A stretch of 64,000 nt of DNA, from positions 6,018,501 through 6,082,500 of the forward strand of contig NZ_AP023243.1 in assembly GCF_016756495.1 (NCBI RefSeq), in the 5' to 3' direction. Position numbers and translations under genes: made by a program. Position 1 is the first letter of the stretch. Each line of letters starts with the position of its first letter. Origin of the DNA: Mesorhizobium sp. 113-3-3 (lineage in GTDB: Bacteria; Pseudomonadota; Alphaproteobacteria; Rhizobiales; Rhizobiaceae). Shown here in pieces: positions 8,867 through 17,261 of this stretch. Below the pieces are notes generated by a model that was not told where the DNA came from, did not search any database, and saw only the letters and a program-made list of their open reading frames with translations.

Positions 8867-9633
8867 TGACCGTGCTGACTGAAAAAGATTGGCCCGATGC
8901 CGTCGAGGTTCTCAACGAGCGCGGCCGCAGCGACATCGTCCTTTTGTGCGAGCATGCCTCCAACCACATGCCGGCGGAATATCGCCAGCTCGGCCTCGAC
9001 GCCAGCCATCTGCAGCGCCACATCGCCTGGGATATCGGCGCCGCGGCGGTGACACGGCTGTTGTCGGCACGGCTCGATGCACCGGCGTTCCTCAGCGGCT
9101 ATTCGCGGCTGCTGATCGACCTGAACAGGCCGCTGGGCACCCCCGGCAGCATTCCCGTGCTGTCGGAAGACACCGACATTCCCGGCAATGTCGGTGTTGA
9201 TGCTGCGGAGCGGGACCGGCGCGCCAAAATCATGTTTTCGCCGTTCCATGACCGCGTGGCGGCGCATCTCGATCATCGCGTGACCGAGAGGCGGCCGACG
9301 CGGATCGTGACGATCCACTCCTTCACGCCGGTGTTCCTCGGTGTCGCCAGGCCATGGCACGCGGGCGTGCTGCATGACCGTGCCGCCGATCTCGCCGAAG
9401 CGATCCTTTCGGGCCTGCGCACCGACGCGGCACTCAACGTCGCGGCCAACGTGCCCTATGTGATCAGCCGCGACGCCGATTACGCCGTGCCTGTCCATGG
9501 CGACGATCGCGGCATCCCCGCCGTCCTCATTGAGGTCCGGCAGGACCTGCTGGCGAACCAGGCCGGTATCGAGGAGTGGGCCGACCGGCTGGCGGCGGCA
9601 CTGCCCGCGCGTGAGACGGAGGCAGTTTCGTGA
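8866..9633 (+). CDS. N-formylglutamate amidohydrolase family protein
   Basis: Zn-dependent amidohydrolase of 255 aa. Family motifs are LLCEHASNHMP near residue 30, AWDIGAAAVTR, SGYSRLLIDLNRP, TIHSFTPVF and VLIEVRQDL. HutG-type members release glutamate from N-formylglutamate in histidine breakdown, but no other hut gene is near. The ATG at 8866 overlaps the stop of the ligase gene (TGATG); a TTG two codons earlier is less likely. It is the last gene of the RpiR operon, followed 75 nt later by a strong bidirectional hairpin. Confidence 0.92.
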   Translation: MTVLTEKDWPDAVEVLNERGRSDIVLLCEHASNHMPAEYRQLGLDASHLQRHIAWDIGAAAVTRLLSARLDAPAFLSGYSRLLIDLNRPLGTPGSIPVLSEDTDIPGNVGVDAAERDRRAKIMFSPFHDRVAAHLDHRVTERRPTRIVTIHSFTPVFLGVARPWHAGVLHDRAADLAEAILSGLRTDAALNVAANVPYVISRDADYAVPVHGDDRGIPAVLIEVRQDLLANQAGIEEWADRLAAALPARETEAVS

Positions 9634-9707
9634 GCACAGGCGCCTGACGCTGTGGCAGCCCATTTGAACTGAGCCGTGAAAGAGCACTGCCCCATGGCCG
9701 CGCGAAA

Positions 9708-9734
9708 GCCCGCGCCCCTGGCGGAGGCGCGGGC
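9708..9734. terminator. Bidirectional Rho-independent terminator
   Basis: Stem GCCCGCGCC/GGCGCGGGC with a 9-nt loop, preceded by AAA and followed by TTTT. It sits between the converging N-formylglutamate amidohydrolase gene (plus) and the flavin oxidoreductase gene (minus), so it can serve both. Confidence 0.85.
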
Positions 9735-9756
9735 TTTTCACTGCCACCCGGGCGGC

Positions 9757-11196
9757 TCAGGCCGCGCGCTGACTTTGCTTAGGCCGCAAATTCTGGTTCA
9801 TGCGGAACAGGTTCAGCGGGTCATAGCGCTGCTTGATCTCCAGGAGCCGCTGGTAATTGCCGCCATAGGCCGCTTCGACCCGGTCGACCTCGTCCTCAGG
9901 CATGAAGTTCACATAGGCCGTGCCGGCAGCATAGGGCTTGGCCGCCTCATAGAGGCTGCGCGCCCAACCGATGCAGGCCCTGTCCATTGACGGTTCGCGC
10001 CAGCGGGCATGGACATTCATGACGAAGTGCGAGCTGCGTTGCGGAAACGCCGTCGCGTCCTGCGCCACACGGCCCGCCGCACCACCGACATGGCCGATGA
10101 ATATCTCGCATTCGGGGCCGGGCAGCTCACGTATCGCTTCGGTGAGTATCTCAACTGCCCTGTCGGGAAGCTTGGTGAAGTCATGACTCTTCCAGTAGTT
10201 GCGGGCGCCGGGGGTAAGCAATGGGTCGAATGCCTGCTGCCAGCCGGTGAACGGGTTGGGGCCGACGACATCGACAATCGGCGAGCCGATGGCGCGAAGC
10301 TTCTTCGTCGCCTTTTCACCTGCCTGGAGATCGCCGCAATAGCACATGGCCAGCACCAGGACATCCTTGCCGTGCCACTCGGCCGGCAAGAAGGGCAGCG
10401 GCGGCGCTTGCCGCATGACCACCCAGCAGGTCAGTTCGTCGGGCGCCGTTTCGAGCGCGTTGCGATACGCCTCCAGCACCTTCTCGGCATCGGCGAAAGG
10501 ATGGACGACAAGCCCCGACAGAACCTGCGGACCCACCTGATGGAGCTGAAACTCGAATGCCGTGACAATGCCGAAATTGCCGCCGCCGCCACGCAGCGCC
10601 CAGAACAGGTCCGGATTTTCCGTCTGGCTGGCGCGCAGCAACTTACCGTCGGCGGTGACCACATCGGCGGAGACAAGATTGTCGATAGTCAGGCCGAATT
10701 TCCGGGTGATCCAGCCAAAGCCGCCGCCCAGGGTCAGGCCTGATATGCCGGTGGTCGAATTGATACCGGTCGGCACCGCCAACCCAAAGGCCTGCGTTTC
10801 CCGGTCGACATCGGCGAGCGTGGCGCCGGGGCCGACCCATGCCCGCCTTGCGGCGGGATCGACCCGCACCGACTTCATCGGCGATAGATCGATCATCAGG
10901 CCGCCATCGCAGACGGCACTGCCGGCAATGTTATGGCCGCCGCCGCGCACGGAGACGAGAAGCCTGTTTTCCCTGGCGAAATTCACGGCACGGATGACGT
11001 CGGAGGCGCCGACGCAACACACGATCAGCCCCGGCTGCCGGTCGACCGTGGCATTCCAGATGGCACGGACTTCGTTGTAGGCAGCATCCCCCTGCTGAAG
11101 CAGAGTGCCGCGTAATTGTGCCGAAAGCGCTTCTATGGTTGTGGCGTCGACTGTCGCCTTGCCGCCTTCAAGCGTGGTGAGGCTCATGGTATTCAT
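9757..11196 (-). CDS. FAD-linked oxidoreductase, berberine-bridge (BBE) type
   Basis: Flavin oxidase of 479 aa: a PCMH-type FAD-binding domain with SVRGGGHNIAG, where His88 is the expected 8-alpha covalent FAD site, then GISGLTLGGGFGWITRKFGLTIDNL, and a C-terminal BBE domain ending YGGNYQRLLEIKQRYDPLNLFRMNQNL. The second covalent Cys of bicovalent members is not evident. Relatives oxidise alcohols or sugars with oxygen. GGAGGAAACC precedes the ATG at 11196. It is divergent from the AhpD/ECF41 pair, so it could be the oxidoreductase partner often linked to ECF41, although no ECF41-type site was found on its side. Confidence 0.9.
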   Translation of the reverse strand: MNTMSLTTLEGGKATVDATTIEALSAQLRGTLLQQGDAAYNEVRAIWNATVDRQPGLIVCCVGASDVIRAVNFARENRLLVSVRGGGHNIAGSAVCDGGLMIDLSPMKSVRVDPAARRAWVGPGATLADVDRETQAFGLAVPTGINSTTGISGLTLGGGFGWITRKFGLTIDNLVSADVVTADGKLLRASQTENPDLFWALRGGGGNFGIVTAFEFQLHQVGPQVLSGLVVHPFADAEKVLEAYRNALETAPDELTCWVVMRQAPPLPFLPAEWHGKDVLVLAMCYCGDLQAGEKATKKLRAIGSPIVDVVGPNPFTGWQQAFDPLLTPGARNYWKSHDFTKLPDRAVEILTEAIRELPGPECEIFIGHVGGAAGRVAQDATAFPQRSSHFVMNVHARWREPSMDRACIGWARSLYEAAKPYAAGTAYVNFMPEDEVDRVEAAYGGNYQRLLEIKQRYDPLNLFRMNQNLRPKQSQRAA

Positions 11197-11420
11197 GGTT
11201 TCCTCCCAATTTGTTGCTTATGAGCCGTTCTCCTTCAAACGCCTTCAATTCTGCTCTTATATTAGATATCGCGCAAGTAACGACGCTTTGAAGCGGATGG
11301 GTGGCCGCCGCTTGGCGTGCATCGACAGTGGCGAACGGTCGAAGGTGACTGGTCGACGCCGCAAAGCGTGCTGGAGCCGCTGAGGGAACGGCGCATGGCG
11401 GACAAAAATCCTGGCGTGCA

Positions 11421-11447
11421 TGTCACACTGGCAGATGTTGTCTCGTC
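11421..11447 (+). promoter_or_regulatory. ECF41-type promoter
   Basis: TGTCACA at 11421-11427, exactly 16 nt, then CGTC at 11444-11447, 33 nt before the ATG of the AhpD-like gene. As I recall the described ECF41 consensus (TGTCACA, 16 nt, CGTC), the match is exact. It implies autoregulated transcription of the two-gene operon by the sigma factor it encodes. Confidence 0.8.
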
Positions 11448-11479
11448 ATGTGGTCGGCACCAACAGAAGGAAGCCCATC

Positions 11480-11956
11480 ATGACCGCAAAAATCGACCTC
11501 TTCGCCGCCGCCCCTTCCCTGATGAAGAACTGGCAGCGTTCCTCGATCGAGCTCTCCGCCGCCGCCAGCCTCGAGCACAGCCTGACCGAACTGGTGAAAC
11601 TGCGCGCCTCGCAGATCAATGGCTGCGCCAACTGCATCAATCTCCACGCCACCGAGGCGCGCGAGAATGGTGAAACCGAGCAGCGCATCTATCTGCTACC
11701 GGCCTGGCGCGAGGCCCCTTGCTACAGCGACCGTGAACGCGCCGCACTGGCCTGGACGGAGGCCTTGACCCGGCTCTCGGAAGGTAGCAGCCATGCAAGC
11801 GCCTATGAAGAGCTGAAGGCACCCTTCACGGAGGAAGAGCAGATCAAGCTCACTTTGACGATCAACATCATCAACGCCTGGAACCGCATTGCCGTCGGTT
11901 TCGGCCTGTATGCCGACCCAGCTGCCGTGAAGGCCGCCCGGGTGGCCGCAGCCTGA
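11480..11956 (+). CDS. Carboxymuconolactone decarboxylase/AhpD-like protein
   Basis: 158-aa AhpD-fold protein with the redox pair Cys49-x-x-Cys52 followed by His56 (NGCANCINLH), the peroxidatic-type arrangement of AhpD rather than a true lactone decarboxylase. The start at 11480 has AAGGAAG upstream, and the open frame before it covers the promoter. The stop overlaps the ECF41 start (ATGA). ECF41 sigma factors are typically paired with exactly this class of gene, so it is the expected regulatory target; its substrate is not known. Confidence 0.92.
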   Translation: MTAKIDLFAAAPSLMKNWQRSSIELSAAASLEHSLTELVKLRASQINGCANCINLHATEARENGETEQRIYLLPAWREAPCYSDRERAALAWTEALTRLSEGSSHASAYEELKAPFTEEEQIKLTLTINIINAWNRIAVGFGLYADPAAVKAARVAAA

Positions 11957-12813
11957 TGACGAGTACGGCGACCGACGACGACGCAGCAGGCTTCGCCCCG
12001 CTGCGTCCCAAGCTCATGCGCGTCGCCTACCGCATGCTGGGCTCAGTGTCGGACGCCGAGGATGCCGTGCAGGAGGCCTTCATCCGCTGGATGAAGGCCG
12101 ACCGCGCCTCGGTGCGCGAACCCGAAGCATTCCTGCGCCGCACGGTGACGCGTCTGTGCCTCGACCAGCTCAAATCCGCACGGCACAAACGCGAGACCTA
12201 TGTCGGCCCCTGGCTTCCCGATCCCGTGGTGGAAGAGGACGAGGTGGAAGACGTCACCTTGCCGCTGATGCTGGTGCTGGAGCGCCTGTCTCCGCTCGAG
12301 CGGGCGGCCTTTCTGCTGCACGATGTGTTCGGACTGGGATTTGACGAGGTCGCGGCCGCCATCGAGCGCGACCCGGCGGCCTGCCGCCAGCTCGCTGCCC
12401 GGGCGCGCGGCCATGTCCGCGAGGCGCGGCCCCGCTTCACGGTGGAACGGCAACGCGGTCTGGAGCTCGCCGAGGCTTTCTTCACGGCCTCGCGCAGCGG
12501 CAACATGAGGGCGCTTGGCGCGATGTTGAGCGCCGACGTCGTCGCCCATGCCGACGGTGGCGGCAAGCGTCCGGCGGCCACGCAGCCGGCCCTCGGCTTC
12601 GATGCCGTCATGACGCAATACGAACGTGTGGCGGCCTGGTTGCGCACGCATGGCTCGAAGCTTGTCCGCTTCGGCTTCATCAACGGCTTGCCGGGGTTCG
12701 TCACCCTGGAAGCCGATGGCGAACTCCAGACCACCGCGCTCGACATCGAGGACGGCAAGATCGTGGCCATCTATGTCGTGCGCAATCCCGACAAGCTCAA
12801 GCATCTCCACTGA
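11956..12813 (+). CDS. ECF41-family RNA polymerase sigma factor with SnoaL-like C-terminal domain
   Basis: 285-aa extracytoplasmic-function sigma factor. Regions sigma2 (AYRMLGSVSDAEDAVQEAFIRW) and sigma4 (LSPLERAAFLLHDVFGLGFDEVAAAIERDPAACRQLAARARGHV) are followed by a ~110-residue NTF2/SnoaL-like extension with the ECF41 markers DGGGK and a terminal NPDKL. The WLPDP linker is also present. In characterised ECF41 proteins the extension both activates and restrains the factor in place of an anti-sigma factor, and none is found here. It is cotranscribed with the AhpD-like gene from the promoter at 11421. Confidence 0.94.
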   Translation: MTSTATDDDAAGFAPLRPKLMRVAYRMLGSVSDAEDAVQEAFIRWMKADRASVREPEAFLRRTVTRLCLDQLKSARHKRETYVGPWLPDPVVEEDEVEDVTLPLMLVLERLSPLERAAFLLHDVFGLGFDEVAAAIERDPAACRQLAARARGHVREARPRFTVERQRGLELAEAFFTASRSGNMRALGAMLSADVVAHADGGGKRPAATQPALGFDAVMTQYERVAAWLRTHGSKLVRFGFINGLPGFVTLEADGELQTTALDIEDGKIVAIYVVRNPDKLKHLH

Positions 12814-12825
12814 GGGACAGGCTCG

Positions 12826-14010
12826 TCAAGCCAACCCGAACTGCTCCACGGCGCGCATGATGCCACGCAGTTCGGCGAGGCCTTTCAGGCGGCCTATCAA
12901 CGAGTAGCCGGGGTTGATCTTCTTCTTGCCGATGTCGTCGGCGAGCAGGTGGCCATGGTCCGGCCGCATCGGGATGCGCCAGTCGGCGCGGCCCTCCTTG
13001 CGGCGGCGCGTCTCCTCCTGCATCAGAGCGAGGATGACATGCGCCATGTCGGTGCCGCCCTCGAGATGCTCGGCTTCGTAGAACGAGCCGTCCTCCTCGA
13101 TGGTGATGTTGCGCAGATGGACGAAATGGATGCGGTCGGCGAATTCCTTGACCATGGCGACGATGTCGTTGTCGGCGCGCGTGCCGTAGGAGCCGGTGCA
13201 GAAGGTCAGCCCATTGGCTGGGCTGTCGACGGCGTCGAGGATGAAGCGGGCATCCTGCGCGGTCGACACGACGCGCGGCAGGCCATAGAGCGAAAAGGGC
13301 GGGTCATCCGGATGGATGCACATGCGCACCCCTTCCTCTTCGGCAACTGGAATGATCTCGCGCAGGAACCAGGCGAGGTTGTCGCGCAACTCCTTCGGCC
13401 CGATCCCGTCATAGTCCGCCAAAGCCTCGCGGAAACTGTCGCGGTCATACTTGCGCTCTGTCGCCGGCAGGCCGGCGATGAGGTTGCGCTCGATCTGGTC
13501 GACCTGCTCTGGCGTCAACACTTTCAGTCGCTGCTCGGCCTCGGCGATCCGCGCCGGCGTATAGCTGGCCGCGCCATCCTTGCGCTGCAGCACGAAAAGG
13601 TCATAGGCGGCAAAATCGATGGCGTCGAAACGCAAGGCATAGCCGGTTGTCGGCAGGCGATACATGAGGTCGGTGCGGGTCCAGTCCACCACCGGCATGA
13701 AATTGTAGCAGATCGTCTTGATCCCGGCCTTGGCGAGCGCGCGGATGCTGTCGCGATAGTAGCCGGCGTAGCGCTCGCGTTCGGGCGCGCCGATCTTGAA
13801 GGAATTGTGGACCGGGATGCTTTCGACCACCGACCATGTCAGGCCGGCGGCCTCGATGACGCGCTTGCGCTCGAGCACATCGGCCTCGGGCCAGGCCCTG
13901 CCATCGTAGATGTGGTGAAGCGCCGAGACCACGCCGGTGGCGCCGGCCTGCTTGACATGATCGAGCGTCACCGGATCATCGGGACCATACCAGCGCCAGC
14001 ACTGTTCCAT
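12826..14010 (-). CDS. uxuA: Mannonate dehydratase
   Basis: 394-aa UxuA converting D-mannonate to 2-keto-3-deoxygluconate in glucuronate catabolism. The sequence follows the family from [20 protein letters not shown] and [11 protein letters not shown] through [14 protein letters not shown] to the metal-site segments [16 protein letters not shown] and FVHLRNI, and ends with [12 protein letters not shown]. Length is normal. AAGGAAAG precedes the ATG. It is divergent from an SDR gene, and a palindrome sits between them. No complete uronate operon is present in the window. Confidence 0.95.
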   Translation of the reverse strand: MEQCWRWYGPDDPVTLDHVKQAGATGVVSALHHIYDGRAWPEADVLERKRVIEAAGLTWSVVESIPVHNSFKIGAPERERYAGYYRDSIRALAKAGIKTICYNFMPVVDWTRTDLMYRLPTTGYALRFDAIDFAAYDLFVLQRKDGAASYTPARIAEAEQRLKVLTPEQVDQIERNLIAGLPATERKYDRDSFREALADYDGIGPKELRDNLAWFLREIIPVAEEEGVRMCIHPDDPPFSLYGLPRVVSTAQDARFILDAVDSPANGLTFCTGSYGTRADNDIVAMVKEFADRIHFVHLRNITIEEDGSFYEAEHLEGGTDMAHVILALMQEETRRRKEGRADWRIPMRPDHGHLLADDIGKKKINPGYSLIGRLKGLAELRGIMRAVEQFGLA

Positions 14011-14047
14011 TACCGCTTTCCTTTTTGCGAGAGACCGGCAACCTATT

Positions 14048-14071
14048 GTTTGACACCAATGAGTGTCAAAC
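14048..14071. promoter_or_regulatory. Palindromic operator between uxuA and the SDR gene
   Basis: Perfect inverted repeat with 9-bp arms GTTTGACAC and GTGTCAAAC and a 6-nt spacer, centred in the 101-nt divergent intergenic region. Such a site is typical of a dimeric repressor (GntR or similar). The regulator gene is not in the window. Confidence 0.6.
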
Positions 14072-14111
14072 TCAGAACCACGTTTTTATGGCGCATGAAG
14101 GAGCTTCCGCG

Positions 14112-14897
14112 ATGAAGGATTTCGACGGCAAGGTGGCATTGGTGACGGGGACGACCGGCATCGCGCTCGCCACCGCAAGGCGGCTGGCGCAGGGTGGTGC
14201 GGCGATCATCGCCTGCGGCATCGATTGGGCCGCCAATGCTGCCATGCAGGAAAGCCTTGCCAAGGCCGGAGCGGATGCATTGGTGCAAACGGTAGACGTG
14301 TCCGTTTCCGATCAGGTTCGCGACGCGGTCGCGGCCGGCGTCGCGAAATTCGGCGGCATCGACGTCATCGTCAATTCCGCCGCGGTGCATCCCTACGGAA
14401 CCGCGACGACGACCGACTGGGAAACCTGGAACCGGGCGATGACGGTCAATGTCGGATCGATCTACCTGACCGCGCATTTCGGCATCCCGGAAATGATCAA
14501 GCGCGGCGGCGGCGCCATCGTCAACGTCGCTTCGGTGCAGGGCTTCGCCTGCCAGCAGAACGTCGCCGCCTATGCCACGACCAAGGGTGCGATCCATACG
14601 CTGACACGCTCGCTGGCGCTCGACTATGCGGCATCAGGCATAAGGGTGAATTCGGTCAGCCCGGGCTCGATCCGCACGCCGATCCTGGAGAAGGCCGCGC
14701 GCGGCGACAGTGGCAGCGATGCCGATGTCGAGGAGGCCTACAGGCGCTTCGGCGCGGCCCATCCGCTCGGCCGCATCGGCGAGCCGGAGGAAGTGGCCGA
14801 GCTCATCGCTTTCCTGTGCTCGTCCAAGGCCGGCTTCTGCACCGGCGCCGACTACAAGATCGACGGCGGACTGACCGCCGGCATCGGCGTGAAGTAG
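14112..14897 (+). CDS. SDR family oxidoreductase
   Basis: 261-aa classical short-chain dehydrogenase. The cofactor motif is TGTTGIALATARRLA, with Thr-Thr replacing part of the usual glycine-rich loop. NSAAVHP, the catalytic Ser in NVASVQG and the YATTK Tyr/Lys pair are intact, as is the C-terminal GADYKIDGG. AAGGAG 9 nt upstream supports the ATG at 14112; the frame runs back to 14025 across the palindrome. The position opposite uxuA suggests a role in uronate or sugar-acid metabolism, for example as a fructuronate-reductase-like enzyme. That function is inference. Confidence 0.88.
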   Translation: MKDFDGKVALVTGTTGIALATARRLAQGGAAIIACGIDWAANAAMQESLAKAGADALVQTVDVSVSDQVRDAVAAGVAKFGGIDVIVNSAAVHPYGTATTTDWETWNRAMTVNVGSIYLTAHFGIPEMIKRGGGAIVNVASVQGFACQQNVAAYATTKGAIHTLTRSLALDYAASGIRVNSVSPGSIRTPILEKAARGDSGSDADVEEAYRRFGAAHPLGRIGEPEEVAELIAFLCSSKAGFCTGADYKIDGGLTAGIGVK

Positions 14898-14918
14898 AGC
14901 CTCGGCGATCGGCCTGCC

Positions 14919-15533
14919 TCAGGGATTTTGAGAGCGCAGCGTCCGCAAGGTGATCGAGTAGCGATGCTCGGCGAGCGGCGGGATGCTGTGCTCCCACTCC
15001 GTGCGCGAAGGCCCGGCCATGAGATAGGCTGATCGTGGCTCGACGACGACGGTCCGGCGCTCCCATTTGTCGCCGCTCTTTCGCCGCAGGCGGAAGCTGC
15101 AGGGCGCAAGCAGCGAAACGCCGGCGACGTCTTCGAAATGAGGCTTGTCGCGATGCCAGCCGATACCGGCGCCCGGCTGAAATTCATTGATCAGCACCTG
15201 CGCGAAGGCCTCGACAGACCGGCGCGCAAAGGCCGCGACCTTCTCGCGCACGGGCAGCAGGAAGTCGGGGATCGGCGCCGCTTCGACGACTTCGCGACGG
15301 TCATAATCATAGCGCAGACCGAACCCGACGACGCGCCGGTTCGCCAGATGGCCATGGAAGTCGAACGCCTGGAACGGCAGTCCCTCAAGCTGCCGGGCGA
15401 GCTCGGTCTCTTCCTGCGGGGTGATCAATCCGGGCTGATAGGCAAAACCTTCGGGCAAATCCTTGGGATCACCAAACAGATCATGCTGGAATGCTAAGGT
15501 GCTGCCGGTTGTTTTCGGTTTGAGGTGCGACAT
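14919..15533 (-). CDS. AlkB-family 2OG/Fe(II) dioxygenase
   Basis: 204-aa AlkB-like dioxygenase. Iron ligands His127 and Asp129 lie in GIGWHRDKP and the distal His182 in EHSIPP; 2OG-binding arginines are in RYSITLRTL. NEFQPGAGIGWHRD and GFGLRYDYDRREV resemble the bacterial/ALKBH group rather than classical E. coli AlkB. A role in nucleic-acid or protein demethylation is plausible but not shown. It converges on the SDR gene and has no obvious operon partner. Confidence 0.9.
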   Translation of the reverse strand: MSHLKPKTTGSTLAFQHDLFGDPKDLPEGFAYQPGLITPQEETELARQLEGLPFQAFDFHGHLANRRVVGFGLRYDYDRREVVEAAPIPDFLLPVREKVAAFARRSVEAFAQVLINEFQPGAGIGWHRDKPHFEDVAGVSLLAPCSFRLRRKSGDKWERRTVVVEPRSAYLMAGPSRTEWEHSIPPLAEHRYSITLRTLRSQNP

Positions 15534-15670
15534 TCCGCCTAGATGGTGAAGGCTGAACGGTAAGGCAATATCGAGCCGCGCTTGCTTGCGCGGCAGATCG
15601 TGCGGTCGCTAAGGCAGGGAACCGGACCATTTCTGGCGGATTTATCTGGCTGAGCAGTCAGGTTGCCAAC

Positions 15671-15871
15671 ATGCCATCGACAGCGATCCGAAACACCCAA
15701 TACGATCCCGCGACCAGAACCCTTTCCGTCTGGTTCGTGCCGAGCGGCCATCACTATGACTATGCGGACGTTTCCCCGGCAACCTATGCCGCTTTCAGGA
15801 AGGCTGCCTCGAAAGGCCGCTTCTTCAATGCATTCATCCGCGATCACTACAGCTACCGCCGCGTGGCATGA
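15671..15871 (+). CDS. KTSC domain protein
   Basis: 66-aa protein with the whole KTSC fold: STAIRNTQYDPATRTLSVWF, GHHYDYADVSPATYAAFRKAASKGRFFNAFIRDHYSYRRV. The domain takes its name from a lysyl-tRNA synthetase C-terminal extension and has no firm function. The ATG at 15671 follows CAGG. It stands alone between two minus-strand genes. Confidence 0.85.
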   Translation: MPSTAIRNTQYDPATRTLSVWFVPSGHHYDYADVSPATYAAFRKAASKGRFFNAFIRDHYSYRRVA

Positions 15872-15890
15872 CGCGGAGGTCGGCGGCCTT

Positions 15891-17228
15891 TCACGCCTTC
15901 TTGCCCAGCTCCGCCGGCGCCTGGTCCGACGCCGGTTCCCAGCCAAAGACACTGCGGCCGCCAAGCAGGTGCGACTGGTCGAATTCTCCGGCGACGATTT
16001 CCTTCAGGCTGGGTCCGGTGACATATCGCTCGACCTGCCGCGACTGATCGTCGAGCCGCTTCAACGCGCCGATTTCCTCTTCGCGGCCGAGCCTGGCTTT
16101 CTGCACCGCGGACTTCAGCACGCCGATCGTCTCGTCATAGACCTTGAGCGGAACGGGGAAAGGGTGCCTGTCCTTGCCACCATGGGCGAGTGAGAACCGG
16201 CCCGGATCGGAAAAACGGCACGGCGCGCCGTGCACCACTTCGGCAACGAGGGCCAATGCGCGCACCGTGCGCGCGCCAACGCCGGGAACGAGCAGAAGCT
16301 CGGAGAAATCCGCCGGACCGCGTTCGGCGGCCGCCGCCATGTTGCCATGCAGGCGGCGCATGACGACATCGCTTTCGCGGACATCATGGTGGGCCGGCAT
16401 CACCAGATGCGGCAGCAGCGGTTGCTCCGGAGCCGTTGCCGTGCCGGCATCCAGGGCAGCGAATTCGCGCAGGATGCGGTCCGGGCCAAGGTCCTGAAGC
16501 AGGTCCAGCTGTCCCTGGCGCGAGGCCTCGGCGCGGCGGTCGGTCAGGTTGACGATCTCGCCCTGATTGGCGCCCTCGATGGCGGCGTGCGGCTGATCGA
16601 CGAAACTCTTCAGACCTTCGGACAGCCAATGGTAGCGGCGCGCCACCTTGCTGTCGCCGTTCATGCCTTGCTGCACCACCACCCAGTCGCCGTCATTGGT
16701 GACGATGAAGCCATGCAGATAGAGGTCGAAGCCATCCTGAACGGCGGCGCTGTCTACCTTGGCGACAAGCCGGCTGACGGTTGCCAGGCGCGTTCCGTCG
16801 AAGCCGATGCGCTCGCCGATAGCGGCAAGCTCATGCGGGGTCTTGCGCGAATGAGCGCCACGGCCGCCGCAGACATGAATGCCGAGCTCGCCCGACAATG
16901 GCGCCAGACCGCGCTTCAAGGCGCCGACGACGCTGGTCGTGATACCCGACGAGTGCCAGTCCATGCCCATGACGGCGCCAAACGACTGGAACCAGAACGG
17001 ATGCGCCAGCCGCCGCAGCAATTCGTTGCGGCCATAATGATGGATGATCGCCTCGCACATGACCGCGCCAAGGCGCGTCATGCGGTCGCCCAGCCATTTC
17101 GGCACGCGCCCGCCGTGAAGTGGAAGATCAGCACTGCCCGATCGTTGCGCCAATTCGGTTGCCTGTTCCGGTGTCTGGTGTCTGTCTTGTCTCGACAGAT
17201 AGGTATCCCAGCTCGCGCGAAGAAGCAC
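15891..17228 (-). CDS. DUF763 protein with helix-hairpin-helix motif
   Basis: Up to 445 aa. Family landmarks are GSADLPLHGGRVPKWL near the N-terminus, HHYGRNELLRRLAHPFWFQSFGAVMGMDWHSSGITTSVVGALK, HVCGGRG, VVQQGMN and a helix-hairpin-helix LLLVPGVGARTVRALAL in the second half. The HhH motif points to DNA binding; the family has been suspected to be a DNA-processing protein but is uncharacterised. Most relatives begin close to the GSADLPLHGG segment, so the true start may be the TTG about 25 codons in rather than the ATG at 17228. No partner gene is obvious. Confidence 0.85.
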   Translation of the reverse strand: MLLRASWDTYLSRQDRHQTPEQATELAQRSGSADLPLHGGRVPKWLGDRMTRLGAVMCEAIIHHYGRNELLRRLAHPFWFQSFGAVMGMDWHSSGITTSVVGALKRGLAPLSGELGIHVCGGRGAHSRKTPHELAAIGERIGFDGTRLATVSRLVAKVDSAAVQDGFDLYLHGFIVTNDGDWVVVQQGMNGDSKVARRYHWLSEGLKSFVDQPHAAIEGANQGEIVNLTDRRAEASRQGQLDLLQDLGPDRILREFAALDAGTATAPEQPLLPHLVMPAHHDVRESDVVMRRLHGNMAAAAERGPADFSELLLVPGVGARTVRALALVAEVVHGAPCRFSDPGRFSLAHGGKDRHPFPVPLKVYDETIGVLKSAVQKARLGREEEIGALKRLDDQSRQVERYVTGPSLKEIVAGEFDQSHLLGGRSVFGWEPASDQAPAELGKKA

Positions 17229-17261
17229 CTGATGCCTTTGCCTCCTCAGCGCCTGGTGACA

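Noticed and set aside
8866..9633. hutG of a histidine utilisation operon
   Set aside because: No hutH, hutU, hutI, hutF or hutC nearby; the overlapping partners are a GS-like ligase and an amidase.
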